Shown here in pieces: positions 7,448 through 14,704 of a stretch of 15,756 nucleotides of DNA. Both the position numbers and the translations under genes were made by a program. The stretch is from NCBI GenBank assembly GCA_035495815.1, contig DATJFH010000007.1:1-15756 (forward strand), read 5' to 3'. The stretch's first letter is position 1; each line of letters begins with the position of its first letter. The notes under the pieces were generated by a model. The model searched no databases. It saw only the letters and a list, made by a program, of their open reading frames with translations, and was not told the DNA's origin. This DNA comes from DATJFH01 sp035495815 (lineage in GTDB: Bacteria; Acidobacteriota; Terriglobia; Bryobacterales; Bryobacteraceae).

Positions 7448-8871
7448 TGCGCCTGTTATCGGTGCTGCTGCTGTTCGCCGCTCTGCTCGGCGCCCACGTC
7501 GGCAGTCCGGACGTATTTTACGAGGGAGCGGCCGGACCGTTCCGTCTGCTGGTGACGATACGGCCTCCGGTGATCGTGCCGGGGGTCGCCGAGATCGAGA
7601 TCCGCAGCGCGTCGCCGGGGGTGCGCGAAATACGGATCGTGCCGCTGCCGCTCACCGGCGACGGAGCGAAGTTTGCGCCCACGCCGGACGTGGCGCAGCG
7701 CTCGAAAGAGGATCCGCAGTTCTACACGGGCTCTCTGTGGCTGATGTCGGTCGGCGCATGGCAGGTGCGGATTCGAGCCGAGGGCGAGCAGGGGACGGGC
7801 GAGCTGTCCGTTCCCGTTCCGGCGCTGCCAACGCGGACCCAGACCATGCAGACCGGCATCGGCGCGCTGCTGCTGACCCTGACGCTGATCCTGGCGGTGG
7901 GGATCGTGAGCATCGTGGGCGCGGGCGTGCGCGAAGGGCAGCTCGATCCGGGGCTCGAAGCGCCGCCTTCCCGGGTGCGGCGGGCGCGCGTGGTGATGGC
8001 GGTGACGGCCGTGCTGGTCGGCGCGGCGCTTTATCTGGGGAACCAGTGGTGGGGCGCGGAAGCGGGTAATTATTCGCGGATCATCTACAAGCCGCTGGAG
8101 CTTGCGGCGTCGCTCCAGCCGGGCGGCCGTCTGATGCTGCGGATGAAGGATCCCGGATGGCTGCGGCGGCGCATGGACGATCTGCTTCCGGACCACGGCC
8201 ACCTGATGCACATGTACGTGCTCCGGCTGCCGGAGATGGAAAGGGTCTGGCACCTGCACCCGGAGCAGGTCGAAACCGGTGTATTCACGCAGGACCTGCC
8301 GGAGATGCCGGCGGGCCGGTACCAGCTGTTCGCCGACATCGTGCACGGGTCCGGCATACCCGAGACGCTGCAGGCGCAGATCGACCTGCCGGCGCTCGAG
8401 GGGCGGCCGTTAACGGGAGACGATTCCGCGGGAGCCGGTCCGGCGCTGGCGCAGTTCGATCCCGGGCGCACCGCGGCGCCGCTCCCGGGCGGAGGGCGCA
8501 TGATCTGGGAGCGCGGCGCGGAGCCACTGCGAGTGAAGCAGGTGGCCGCGTTCCGTTTTCGCGTGGAAGACGAAAGCGGGCGTCCGGCGGCGGACCTGGA
8601 GCCGTACATGGGAATGGCGGGGCATGCCGCGTTCGTCAAGACGGATGGTACGGTGTTCGCGCACGTGCATCCGTCCGGATCGGTCCCCATGGCGGCGTTG
8701 TCGCTGACGGCCGCGGCGGGGGCCGATCCGCACGCGGGCCACGCCATGGCGACGCCGTCGGCTGTCTCCTTTCCGTACGGCCTGCCGCAAGCCGGCGACT
8801 ATCGGATCTACGTGCAAATCAAGCGCTCCGGAAGGATCGAGACCGGAGTTTTCGACGCGCGAGTCCAGTAG
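7444..8871 (+). CDS. Membrane-anchored His-rich protein with PmoB/AmoB-like architecture
   Basis: This is a 475-aa exported protein of unknown function. Residues 1-17 form a signal peptide; cleavage after LLGA would leave His18 as the mature N-terminus, as in PmoB. Residues about 20-128 look like a beta-sandwich (FixH/YtkA or cupredoxin-like) ending in VGAWQVRIR (103-111). Two membrane helices follow at about 138-160 and 183-200. The C-terminal part contains two related units. The first has DHGHLMHMYVLR (250-261), WHLHPE (269-274) and MPAGRYQLFADI (288-299). The second has MAGHAAFVKTDG (391-402), AHVHPSG (406-412) and PQAGDYRIYVQI (448-459), with DPHAGHAM (428-435) in a loop. The His/Met clusters suggest copper or another soft metal on the periplasmic side. 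Where PmoB has His-x-His there is Gln-x-Arg. The ATG at 7444 overlaps the upstream stop and has AGGA seven bases before it; a GTG at 7414 would spoil the signal peptide. Confidence 0.85.
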   Translation: MMRLLSVLLLFAALLGAHVGSPDVFYEGAAGPFRLLVTIRPPVIVPGVAEIEIRSASPGVREIRIVPLPLTGDGAKFAPTPDVAQRSKEDPQFYTGSLWLMSVGAWQVRIRAEGEQGTGELSVPVPALPTRTQTMQTGIGALLLTLTLILAVGIVSIVGAGVREGQLDPGLEAPPSRVRRARVVMAVTAVLVGAALYLGNQWWGAEAGNYSRIIYKPLELAASLQPGGRLMLRMKDPGWLRRRMDDLLPDHGHLMHMYVLRLPEMERVWHLHPEQVETGVFTQDLPEMPAGRYQLFADIVHGSGIPETLQAQIDLPALEGRPLTGDDSAGAGPALAQFDPGRTAAPLPGGGRMIWERGAEPLRVKQVAAFRFRVEDESGRPAADLEPYMGMAGHAAFVKTDGTVFAHVHPSGSVPMAALSLTAAAGADPHAGHAMATPSAVSFPYGLPQAGDYRIYVQIKRSGRIETGVFDARVQ

Positions 8872-8937
8872 ACTGGTAGGGAGGAGCCGCAACCGGATTT
8901 CGGATTCCGGCGTCCTTTGATTTGCGAGGATATGCCC

Positions 8938-9423
8938 ATGATTCGAGCGACCCTGCTCGTTCTGTGCCCGTTAGCGCTGGCCTTCGCCTCCGACGACAAG
9001 ACGGATCGCGCCAGCCTCAAGGGTCTGAAAGCGGTCTGTACAGTAGTGGAAGTCTCCGATCAGAGCCAAGGCGCGGTGAGCTTGAGCCAGGAGCAGTTGC
9101 TGTCCGACGTACGCGACAAGCTGAACATGGCCAAGATTCCGGTCGACAAAGAAGCGACCGCATGCCTGTATCTGAACGTGCGGCTGCTACCGGCCATGGG
9201 CAGGAACAGCAAGCCGATCGGGCTCTACGCGGCCGATTTCAAGCTGGAGTTCCTGCAGGCGGCCACGCTGGCGCGGGACCCGGCCATTCGTACGTATGCT
9301 TCGACCTGGTCGCTGGCGAACATGGCGAATGTTCCCGCGCAGGATGTGGAGCGGACGACGAGGGAGATCGTCACCGACCTGATGGAGAAGTTCGTCCGCG
9401 CCTACAAGTCGGTGAACAAGTAA
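8938..9423 (+). CDS. Small secreted protein of unknown function
   Basis: This is a 161-aa product. The ATG at 8938 has GAGGA (8926-8930) seven bases upstream and gives a clean signal peptide, MIRATLLVLCPLALAFA, with likely cleavage before SDDK. An ATG at 8932 is two codons upstream. The mature part is soluble, alpha/beta in character and ends in a charged helix (about 137-161). It has two Cys residues (in KAVCTVVEV and ATACLYLNVRLLP) that could form a disulfide in the periplasm. The strand ACLYLNVRLLP and the GLYAADFKLEFLQ segment resemble small periplasmic domains with alternating strands, but I recognise no family. It lies 66 bases after the His-rich membrane protein on the same strand, so co-transcription is possible but not shown. 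Confidence 0.8.
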   Translation: MIRATLLVLCPLALAFASDDKTDRASLKGLKAVCTVVEVSDQSQGAVSLSQEQLLSDVRDKLNMAKIPVDKEATACLYLNVRLLPAMGRNSKPIGLYAADFKLEFLQAATLARDPAIRTYASTWSLANMANVPAQDVERTTREIVTDLMEKFVRAYKSVNK

Positions 9424-9426
9424 GTA

Positions 9427-9453
9427 AGGCGGTACGCGCGAGCGCGCCCGCCT
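9427..9453 (+). terminator. GC-rich hairpin between the secreted-protein gene and nadB
   Basis: AGGCGG (9427-9432) pairs with CCGCCT (9448-9453), and GCGC-GAGC-GCGC can form an inner stem. It begins three bases after the upstream stop codon. Only TGTT follows, not a real U-tract, so termination efficiency is unclear. Confidence 0.4.
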
Positions 9454-9461
9454 GTTAGAAT
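9453..9461 (+). promoter_or_regulatory. Extended -10 element for nadB, possibly leaderless
   Basis: TGTTAGAAT fits an extended -10 (TG-n-TAGAAT), with TAGAAT at 9456-9461. The expected transcription start, about seven bases on, falls at or next to the TTG start of nadB at 9468. No Shine-Dalgarno precedes that TTG, which fits a leaderless or very short leader message. No -35 box is apparent because the hairpin occupies that region. Confidence 0.4.
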
Positions 9462-9467
9462 CGGTGT

Positions 9468-10976
9468 TTGGAGACCGACTTTCTCGTAATCGGCGCGGGC
9501 GTGGCGGGTATACGCGGCGCGATCGAATTATCCCAGGCAGGCAAAGTTTTGGTGGTAGCGAAGGACAGCCTGCGCGAATCCTCTTCGGAGTATGCGCAAG
9601 GCGGGATTGCGGTCGCCCTGAGCGATGACGACGAGGTCCGCCTGCACGAGCAGGACACGATAGCGGCGGGCGCGGGATTGTGCGATCCGGAAGCCGTGCA
9701 CACGCTGGTGGAGGAAGGGCCGGCGGCGATCGAGCAGCTCATCGAGTGGGGAGCCGGCTTCGACCGTGACGGGATGCGGCTCGCATTCACGCGGGAGGCC
9801 GCCCACAGCCGCAGCCGGATTCTTCACGCGCAGGGCGATTCCACGGGCCGGGAGATCGCGCGCACGCTGTACCGGAAGGCGGCGTCCATTCCCGCGATCA
9901 CGTTCCGCAGCTTTCGTGCCACTGTCGATCTGCTGATGGACGACGGGCGAGCGTGCGGAGCGCGAGTTTTGGACGCGGCGGGCGGCGAGCTGGACGAAGT
10001 GCGCGCGCGGGCGGTGCTGCTGGCGACCGGCGGTCTCGGCCGGGTGTACAAAGAGACGACGAATCCGGACGTGGCCACCGGCGACGGCGTCGCCATGGCG
10101 TACCGGGCGGGGGCGGAAATCCGCGACATCGAATTCGTACAGTTTCATCCGACCGCGCTGACCATGGAGGGCGCGCCCCGGTTCCTGCTCTCGGAAGCGC
10201 TGCGCGGGGAAGGGGGCTTGCTGCGCAACGGCGCGGGCGAGCGCTTTACGGACGAACTGGCGCCGAGGGACGTGGTATCGAGGGCCATTGTCGAGGAGAT
10301 GCGGCGCACCGGATCGCCGCACGTGTTCCTGGACCTCACGCATCGCGGTCCCGAATTTATCCGCCGGCGCTTTCCGCGCGTTTACGAAACCTGCCTGCGG
10401 TACGGCGTGGACATTTCGACGCAGCCGGCGCCGGTGCATCCGGCGGCGCACTACGCCATGGGGGGCGTCGGTTCCGATTGCGACGGCCGGACCAGCATCG
10501 GCGGGCTCTATGCGGCGGGCGAGGTGGCCTGCACGGGCGTCCACGGAGCGAACCGGCTGGCCAGCAATTCGCTGCTCGAAGGGCTGGTTTTCGGCGCGCG
10601 AGCGGGAGCGGCGATGCGCGAGGAAGGGGGCGCGATGGCTGGGCCGGCGCAGGGACCGGGCGTCGAGATCCCCTGCGCCACCGAGGAGCAGGTTCGCGCG
10701 CTGGCCTGGGATCTGTGCGGCATCGTCCGGTCGGGCGAAACTTTGACGGCCGCGTGCCGGGCGCTGGACCGGCGGTCCGCGGCGCCGCCGGCCAATCCGG
10801 GCCTGGCCCTGTACGAGCTGCGCAACCTTCAGCAGGTGGCGCTGCTGATCGCCCGCTGCGCGCTGGCCCGGGAAGAGAGCCGGGGCGCGCATTACCGTTT
10901 GGACTTCCCGGAGGCGCGCGCTGAGTTCCAGAAACATTCGTCCATTTCGAAAGAACATGAAATCACCTTCCGCTAA
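9468..10976 (+). CDS. nadB: L-aspartate oxidase NadB
   Basis: NadB is a soluble FAD enzyme that oxidises L-aspartate to iminoaspartate, the first step of de novo NAD synthesis; NadA then makes quinolinate. The length of 502 aa is normal. The FAD dinucleotide motif is VIGAGVAGIRGAIEL (7-21), followed by SSEYAQGGIAVAL (39-51), a NadB hallmark. Further marks are ATGGLGRVYKETTNP, FVQFHPTAL, SEALRGEGG with NGAGERF, and LAPRDVVSRAI in the catalytic region. HPAAHYAMGG then GLYAAGEVACTGVHGANRLA closes the FAD site, and a helical C-terminal domain follows. The start is TTG with no Shine-Dalgarno. The last 20 bases overlap the next gene. nadA and nadC are not in the window. Confidence 0.96.
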   Translation: METDFLVIGAGVAGIRGAIELSQAGKVLVVAKDSLRESSSEYAQGGIAVALSDDDEVRLHEQDTIAAGAGLCDPEAVHTLVEEGPAAIEQLIEWGAGFDRDGMRLAFTREAAHSRSRILHAQGDSTGREIARTLYRKAASIPAITFRSFRATVDLLMDDGRACGARVLDAAGGELDEVRARAVLLATGGLGRVYKETTNPDVATGDGVAMAYRAGAEIRDIEFVQFHPTALTMEGAPRFLLSEALRGEGGLLRNGAGERFTDELAPRDVVSRAIVEEMRRTGSPHVFLDLTHRGPEFIRRRFPRVYETCLRYGVDISTQPAPVHPAAHYAMGGVGSDCDGRTSIGGLYAAGEVACTGVHGANRLASNSLLEGLVFGARAGAAMREEGGAMAGPAQGPGVEIPCATEEQVRALAWDLCGIVRSGETLTAACRALDRRSAAPPANPGLALYELRNLQQVALLIARCALAREESRGAHYRLDFPEARAEFQKHSSISKEHEITFR

Positions 10977-12204
10977 ACCGCAGGTCGGGGTCCCGGTGTC
11001 CGCGCTCCTGCTGCTGGCGGCGCTTCCCATCGAGGAGGTGGGGCCGTGGTCGGTTTTGTGGACGGCTCCGGCGATTCTGGCGGCGGCCATGCTGATCGCC
11101 TGGGCGGCGGAATCGGCGCAATTCTTTATCGCGCAGGGTTTCGCTCTGGCGATCCTGGCATGGCTTCAGACGCTGCCGGAGTTTGCCGTGGAGGCGGTGC
11201 TGGCCTGGAAGCAGCAGACGCCGCTGCTGCTGGCCAATCTGACGGGGGCGCTGCGTCTGCTCACCGGACTGGGCTGGCCGATGATCTACGCCACCGCCGC
11301 TTTTTTCTACCGCCGGCGGGAATCGAAGCCGCTGCGCGCCATCCAACTCGAGAAAGAGCACTGCGTAGAGGTGGTCGGGCTGCTGGTTTGTCTGGCGTAC
11401 GCCGCCGTGATCTGGTGGAAAGGCTCGCTTTCGATCGTTGACGCGGTGGCGCTGATTCTGATTTACGTCGGGTATCTTCTGATCCTGAGCCGGATGCCGG
11501 TCGAGGAAGCGGAGGGGATCGAAGATCTGGAGAGCATCCCGCGCGCCATCGTGACGGCATCGAAGCCGGCGCGGATTGCGGCTATCGGCGGGCTGTTCCT
11601 GGGCGGCGGCGCGCTGATCTATTTCACGGCCGAGCCTTTTCTGGGCAGCCTTCTATCGGTCTCGGCCGCGCTGGGCGTGCCCAGCTTCGTCTTTGTCCAG
11701 TGGATGGCGCCGTTCGTCTCCGAGTTCCCGGAAAAGGTATCCGCATTCTACTGGGCGCGCAAGATCGACCGCGCCTCGATGGCGCTGATGAACATGGTGT
11801 CGAGCAATGTCAACCAGTGGACGCTGCTGGCGGCGATGCTGCCGATCGTGTATTCGATGAGCGTGGGCGCGCCGACGGCGATCGTCTTCGACGAGCAGCA
11901 GAAGCTGGAGATCCTGATGACTCTGGGGCAGTCGCTGATCGGCGCCCTGTTTCTGGTCAACATGCGGCTGGCCTGGTGGGAAGCGGGGGCCCTGTTCTTC
12001 CTGTGGGCGGCGCAGTTCGCGTTATCGCCGGTCAAGCCGGGGCCGGGACTGGTGGCTACGGCGGCGGCGCACATTCACTGGTACGTGACGGTCGCCTACC
12101 TGGTCTGGTCCGCGGTGGAGATCATCCGGATGCTGTTCGGGAAGAGAGAAGCCCGGGCATTCCACCATTTTTTGGCGATGTGGCGGACGCACGTTCGGCG
12201 CTGA
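10957..12204 (+). CDS. Divergent sodium/calcium exchanger (CaCA) family membrane protein
   Basis: This 415-aa membrane protein has about ten to twelve hydrophobic helices. Two related segments resemble the alpha-1 and alpha-2 repeats of cation/Ca2+ exchangers. The first is LPEFAVEAVLAW (73-84), with LANLTGALRLLTG (92-104) after it. The second is VSEFPEKVSAFYWARK (254-269), with NMVSSNVNQWT (279-289) after it. The pairs P-E-x (first) and S-E-x-P-E (second), each followed by an Asn-containing helix, echo the family's G-T-S-x-P-E and G-N-x-x-G-S-N motifs. Glu75 and Glu256 would be the ion-binding acids. The canonical G-T-S is lost, so the transported ion is uncertain. A charged loop (about 182-196) separates the halves, as is common in the family. 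The ATG lies inside the last 20 bases of nadB with only a weak AAAGA before it, so translation is probably coupled to nadB. Confidence 0.8.
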   Translation: MKSPSAKPQVGVPVSALLLLAALPIEEVGPWSVLWTAPAILAAAMLIAWAAESAQFFIAQGFALAILAWLQTLPEFAVEAVLAWKQQTPLLLANLTGALRLLTGLGWPMIYATAAFFYRRRESKPLRAIQLEKEHCVEVVGLLVCLAYAAVIWWKGSLSIVDAVALILIYVGYLLILSRMPVEEAEGIEDLESIPRAIVTASKPARIAAIGGLFLGGGALIYFTAEPFLGSLLSVSAALGVPSFVFVQWMAPFVSEFPEKVSAFYWARKIDRASMALMNMVSSNVNQWTLLAAMLPIVYSMSVGAPTAIVFDEQQKLEILMTLGQSLIGALFLVNMRLAWWEAGALFFLWAAQFALSPVKPGPGLVATAAAHIHWYVTVAYLVWSAVEIIRMLFGKREARAFHHFLAMWRTHVRR

Positions 12205-12290
12205 ATCGAGGGCTGATCGAGCGTCGCCGGCGGTCCCCGGGGGCGGGGCAGGCAAGGGCGCGGCAGACCCCGAGGTTTTACCCGTTCAAA

Positions 12291-12299
12291 TGGTATAAT
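12291..12299 (+). promoter_or_regulatory. Extended -10 promoter of the yacL-like-ispD-ispF operon
   Basis: TGGTATAAT is a perfect extended -10 (TG-n-TATAAT), with TATAAT at 12294-12299. The -35 region at 17-base spacing is poor, which is usual for extended -10 promoters. Transcription would start near 12306, giving a leader of about 90 bases before the TTG at 12397. The leader holds a small CCCG-CAAT-CGGG hairpin (12316-12327) of unknown meaning. Confidence 0.6.
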
Positions 12300-12396
12300 C
12301 TTCGCAGCCATATAGCCCGCAATCGGGGGAATTGTTTTTCGGATTCATACGTTCGATCGGGCATTTCGGTGGTTCGGCGTACCGGGGAGGTTCCTC

Positions 12397-13446
12397 TTGA
12401 TCGAGCTCGTCGTCGTTCGAATCGTTTTTATTGCCGTTTTAGCCACCTGCGCTTATTTCCTGCGCCCTTTCCAGGCGGACGGGATATGGGCGGCGGTGGG
12501 CGGTCTCGTTTTCGGTGGCGCGATCATCGTTTTTGAAAACCGCGTGAAGCAGGTCAGCCTGAAGAGGCTGATCGGCGGCGCGGTTGGGTCGGTGCTGGGC
12601 ATTTTCGGCGCCTTTCTGATGTCGCTGGTGATCGGCCACGCCGCGCCCGACGGGTCTACGACCATCCATTTCATTCAGATTTGCATCCTGTTGTGGATGA
12701 CCTATGTGGGGCTGGTGGTGGGGGCGAGTAAAGGGGACCTGCTGAACCTGTCGGCCCTGGGAGGCGTTTTCGGCGGCGAGAAGGGGCCGAAGAAAGCGTT
12801 CAAGATCCTGGACACCAGCGTCATCATCGACGGGCGCATTGCCGATATCGCCGACACTGGCTTCCTCGACGGCGTGCTGGTGATACCGCAGTTCGTGCTG
12901 CGGGAGCTCCAGCTGGTGGCCGATTCCTCGGATTCGATGAAGCGGAACCGCGGCCGGCGCGGGCTGGACGTGCTGCAGCGCATCCAGAAAATGGTCCACC
13001 TCAACATCCAGATCGTGGAGGACGATTTTCCGCAGGTGCGGGAAGTGGACATGAAGCTGATCGAGCTGGCCAAGGTTTACGACTGCAAGATTGTCACCAA
13101 CGATTTCAATCTCCACAAAGTGGCGCAGCTCCATGGAGTGATGGTGCTGAACATCAACGAGCTGGCCAATGCGATGAAGCCGATCGTGCTGCCGGGCGAG
13201 ATCATGCGGGTGTTCATTCTGAAGGAAGGCAAGGAATTCAACCAGGGCGTGGCTTATCTCGACGACGGCACCATGGTGGTGGTGGACAACGCGAAGAAGA
13301 TGATCTCCAAGACCATCGACATCGCCGTCACCAGCGTCCTGCAGACCACGGCTGGGAAGATGATCTTCGGCAAGTTCGACGATCGCACGCACGCGACGCA
13401 TGAGCGTCCGGTGCGGAGAACCGAACAGGCGGCCGTGGAATCATAA
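12397..13446 (+). CDS. PIN/TRAM domain membrane-anchored putative nuclease (YacL family)
   Basis: This 349-aa protein has the YacL layout: an N-terminal membrane region of about four helices (3-22, 30-46, 58-80, 92-110), a PIN nuclease domain (about 134-260) and a TRAM RNA-binding domain (about 262-326). PIN acidic residues seen are Asp139 in KILDTSVIIDGRI, Glu170 in VLRELQ, Asp218 in REVDMK and Asp236 in IVTNDFNLH, so the active site looks intact. The TRAM part includes LPGEIMRVFILKEGKE and GVAYLDDGTMVVVD. Its role in cells is not well established; membrane-tethered RNA cleavage is the usual inference. The start is TTG with GGGGAGG (12384-12390) six bases before it. ispD starts six bases after its stop. 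The order yacL-ispD-ispF is also found in Bacillus and relatives, so this is a widely conserved cluster. Confidence 0.92.
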   Translation: MIELVVVRIVFIAVLATCAYFLRPFQADGIWAAVGGLVFGGAIIVFENRVKQVSLKRLIGGAVGSVLGIFGAFLMSLVIGHAAPDGSTTIHFIQICILLWMTYVGLVVGASKGDLLNLSALGGVFGGEKGPKKAFKILDTSVIIDGRIADIADTGFLDGVLVIPQFVLRELQLVADSSDSMKRNRGRRGLDVLQRIQKMVHLNIQIVEDDFPQVREVDMKLIELAKVYDCKIVTNDFNLHKVAQLHGVMVLNINELANAMKPIVLPGEIMRVFILKEGKEFNQGVAYLDDGTMVVVDNAKKMISKTIDIAVTSVLQTTAGKMIFGKFDDRTHATHERPVRRTEQAAVES

Positions 13447-13451
13447 GAAAT

Positions 13452-14183
13452 ATGAATGTAGCCGTCATACTCCCGGCGGCGGGGCTGGGAACCCGCATGG
13501 GGCGGTCTGCGCCCGAAAAAGCAGGCGTCAGCCGCAAGCAATTCATGCTGCTCGACGGGGCGCCCATTTTTCTGCACACGCTGCGCAAGTTCGCCAGGTG
13601 CGACCGTGTGACCGAAATGACGCTGGCGGTGCGGGCCGAGGACGTGACCTGGGTGCGGGAACTGATGTCCCAGGAAAAGCTGGGCAAGCCGGTCCGGGTG
13701 GTGGAGGGCGGCGACAGCCGGCAGCAGTCGGTGGAGAACGCTTTGGCGACCGTGGATCCGAAGACGGATCTGGTGGCGGTACATGACGCGGTGCGGCCGT
13801 TCATCGACCTGCCGACCATCGAAAAGGTGCTCGACGAAGCGGCCGAGTCGGGGGCGGCGATCGTGGGGATCGTTCCGGTGGATACGGTCAAGCAGGTGGG
13901 CCGGGTGCAGGCGAACCGGGCGAAGATCCGCGGCACGCTGCAGCGGGAACGCCTGGTACTGGCGCAGACGCCGCAGGTGTTCCGCTACGACCTGCTGCGC
14001 AAGGCGTTTCAAGCGGCCCGCGCCGACGGATTCACCGGAACGGACGAAGCCAGCCTGGTGGAGCGGCTGGACGAGACCGAGGTGAGCGTCATCCTGGGCA
14101 GCGACCGGAACATCAAAATCACCAGGCCCGGCGATATGGAGCTGGCCCGCCTGTTCGCGAAGGAAGAAGCGAGCCTTGGGTGA
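13452..14183 (+). CDS. ispD: 2-C-methyl-D-erythritol 4-phosphate cytidylyltransferase IspD
   Basis: IspD joins CTP and methylerythritol 4-phosphate to give CDP-methylerythritol, the third step of the MEP isoprenoid pathway. At 243 aa the length is usual. The CTP-binding N-terminal loop is ILPAAGLGTRMG (6-17), with Lys29 in SRKQF. Then come GGDSRQQSV (87-95), AVHDAVRPFI (109-118), VDTVKQV (143-149), TPQVFRYDLLRKAF (173-186), TDEASLVE (197-204) and NIKITRPGD (220-228). Lys222 in the last matches E. coli Lys213. The ATG is six bases after the upstream stop with only weak AAGAA before it, so translation probably depends on the upstream gene. It overlaps ispF by eight bases. ispE is not in the window. 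Confidence 0.96.
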   Translation: MNVAVILPAAGLGTRMGRSAPEKAGVSRKQFMLLDGAPIFLHTLRKFARCDRVTEMTLAVRAEDVTWVRELMSQEKLGKPVRVVEGGDSRQQSVENALATVDPKTDLVAVHDAVRPFIDLPTIEKVLDEAAESGAAIVGIVPVDTVKQVGRVQANRAKIRGTLQRERLVLAQTPQVFRYDLLRKAFQAARADGFTGTDEASLVERLDETEVSVILGSDRNIKITRPGDMELARLFAKEEASLG

Positions 14184-14664
14184 GATTCGCGCGGGGCAGG
14201 GCTGGGACATTCATCGCATCGAGCCCGGCCGGCCGTTGATTCTGGGCGGGGTGGCGATACCTTGCGAGTTCGGCCTGGCCGGCCACTCGGACGCGGACGT
14301 GCTGGCGCACGCGATCACCGATGCGCTGCTCGGCGCGGCCGCGCTGGGCGATATCGGGATGCATTTCCCGGATACCGATCCACGCTGGAAAGGGGCGGAC
14401 AGCCTGCAATTTTTGCGTCATGCGATGGATTTAGCCCGGGGCAAGGGCTACCGGATCGTGAACGTGGATTCGACGGTGATCCTGGAGCGGCCCAAGCTGA
14501 AGGACTACCGTCAGGCGATACGGGAACGGCTGGCGGTGACGCTGGGGCTTGAAGTGGATCGTGTTTCGGTGAAGTTCAAGACCGCCGAGGGGGCCGGACC
14601 GGTGGGAGAAGGCCGCGCCGCCGAAGCGCAGGCCGTGATCGTTCTGAATTCGGGGAACATCTAG
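14176..14664 (+). CDS. ispF: 2-C-methyl-D-erythritol 2,4-cyclodiphosphate synthase IspF
   Basis: IspF cyclises CDP-methylerythritol 2-phosphate to the 2,4-cyclodiphosphate, releasing CMP. It acts as a trimer with zinc at the subunit interfaces. The length of 162 aa is normal. GWDIHRI (9-15) gives zinc ligands Asp11 and His13, and His45 in DVLAHAITDALLGAAALGDI gives the third. AGHSDADVL (35-43) and HFPDTDPRWKGADS (63-76) are substrate-binding loops. The terminal VKFKTAEGAGPVGEGRAAEA holds the conserved Thr-x-Glu and Glu-Gly loop. The start is a TTG inside the end of ispD, out of frame with it, preceded by purine-rich GAAGGAAGAAG. Nothing is missing. Confidence 0.96.
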   Translation: MGEIRAGQGWDIHRIEPGRPLILGGVAIPCEFGLAGHSDADVLAHAITDALLGAAALGDIGMHFPDTDPRWKGADSLQFLRHAMDLARGKGYRIVNVDSTVILERPKLKDYRQAIRERLAVTLGLEVDRVSVKFKTAEGAGPVGEGRAAEAQAVIVLNSGNI

Positions 14665-14704
14665 CGTCCGCCGGCCGTTCTAGAGGTTTACGGAGGATCT
14701 TCCG

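Noticed and set aside
8893..8910. CCGGA-loop-TCCGG hairpin between the His-rich protein and the secreted protein
   Set aside because: Only five base pairs, no U-tract; too weak to call a terminator.
9528..11090. 520-codon minus-strand frame antisense to nadB
   Set aside because: Arg/Ala/His-rich shadow of nadB with no recognisable motif; a product of third-position GC bias.
12316..12340. CCCG-CAAT-CGGG hairpin followed by a T run in the yacL-like leader
   Set aside because: Four-base-pair stem and the T run is not adjacent, so it is not a credible intrinsic terminator or a known riboswitch.
12439..13401. 320-codon minus-strand frame antisense to the YacL-like gene
   Set aside because: His/Asp/Leu-rich shadow composition; the sense protein has intact PIN and TRAM motifs.
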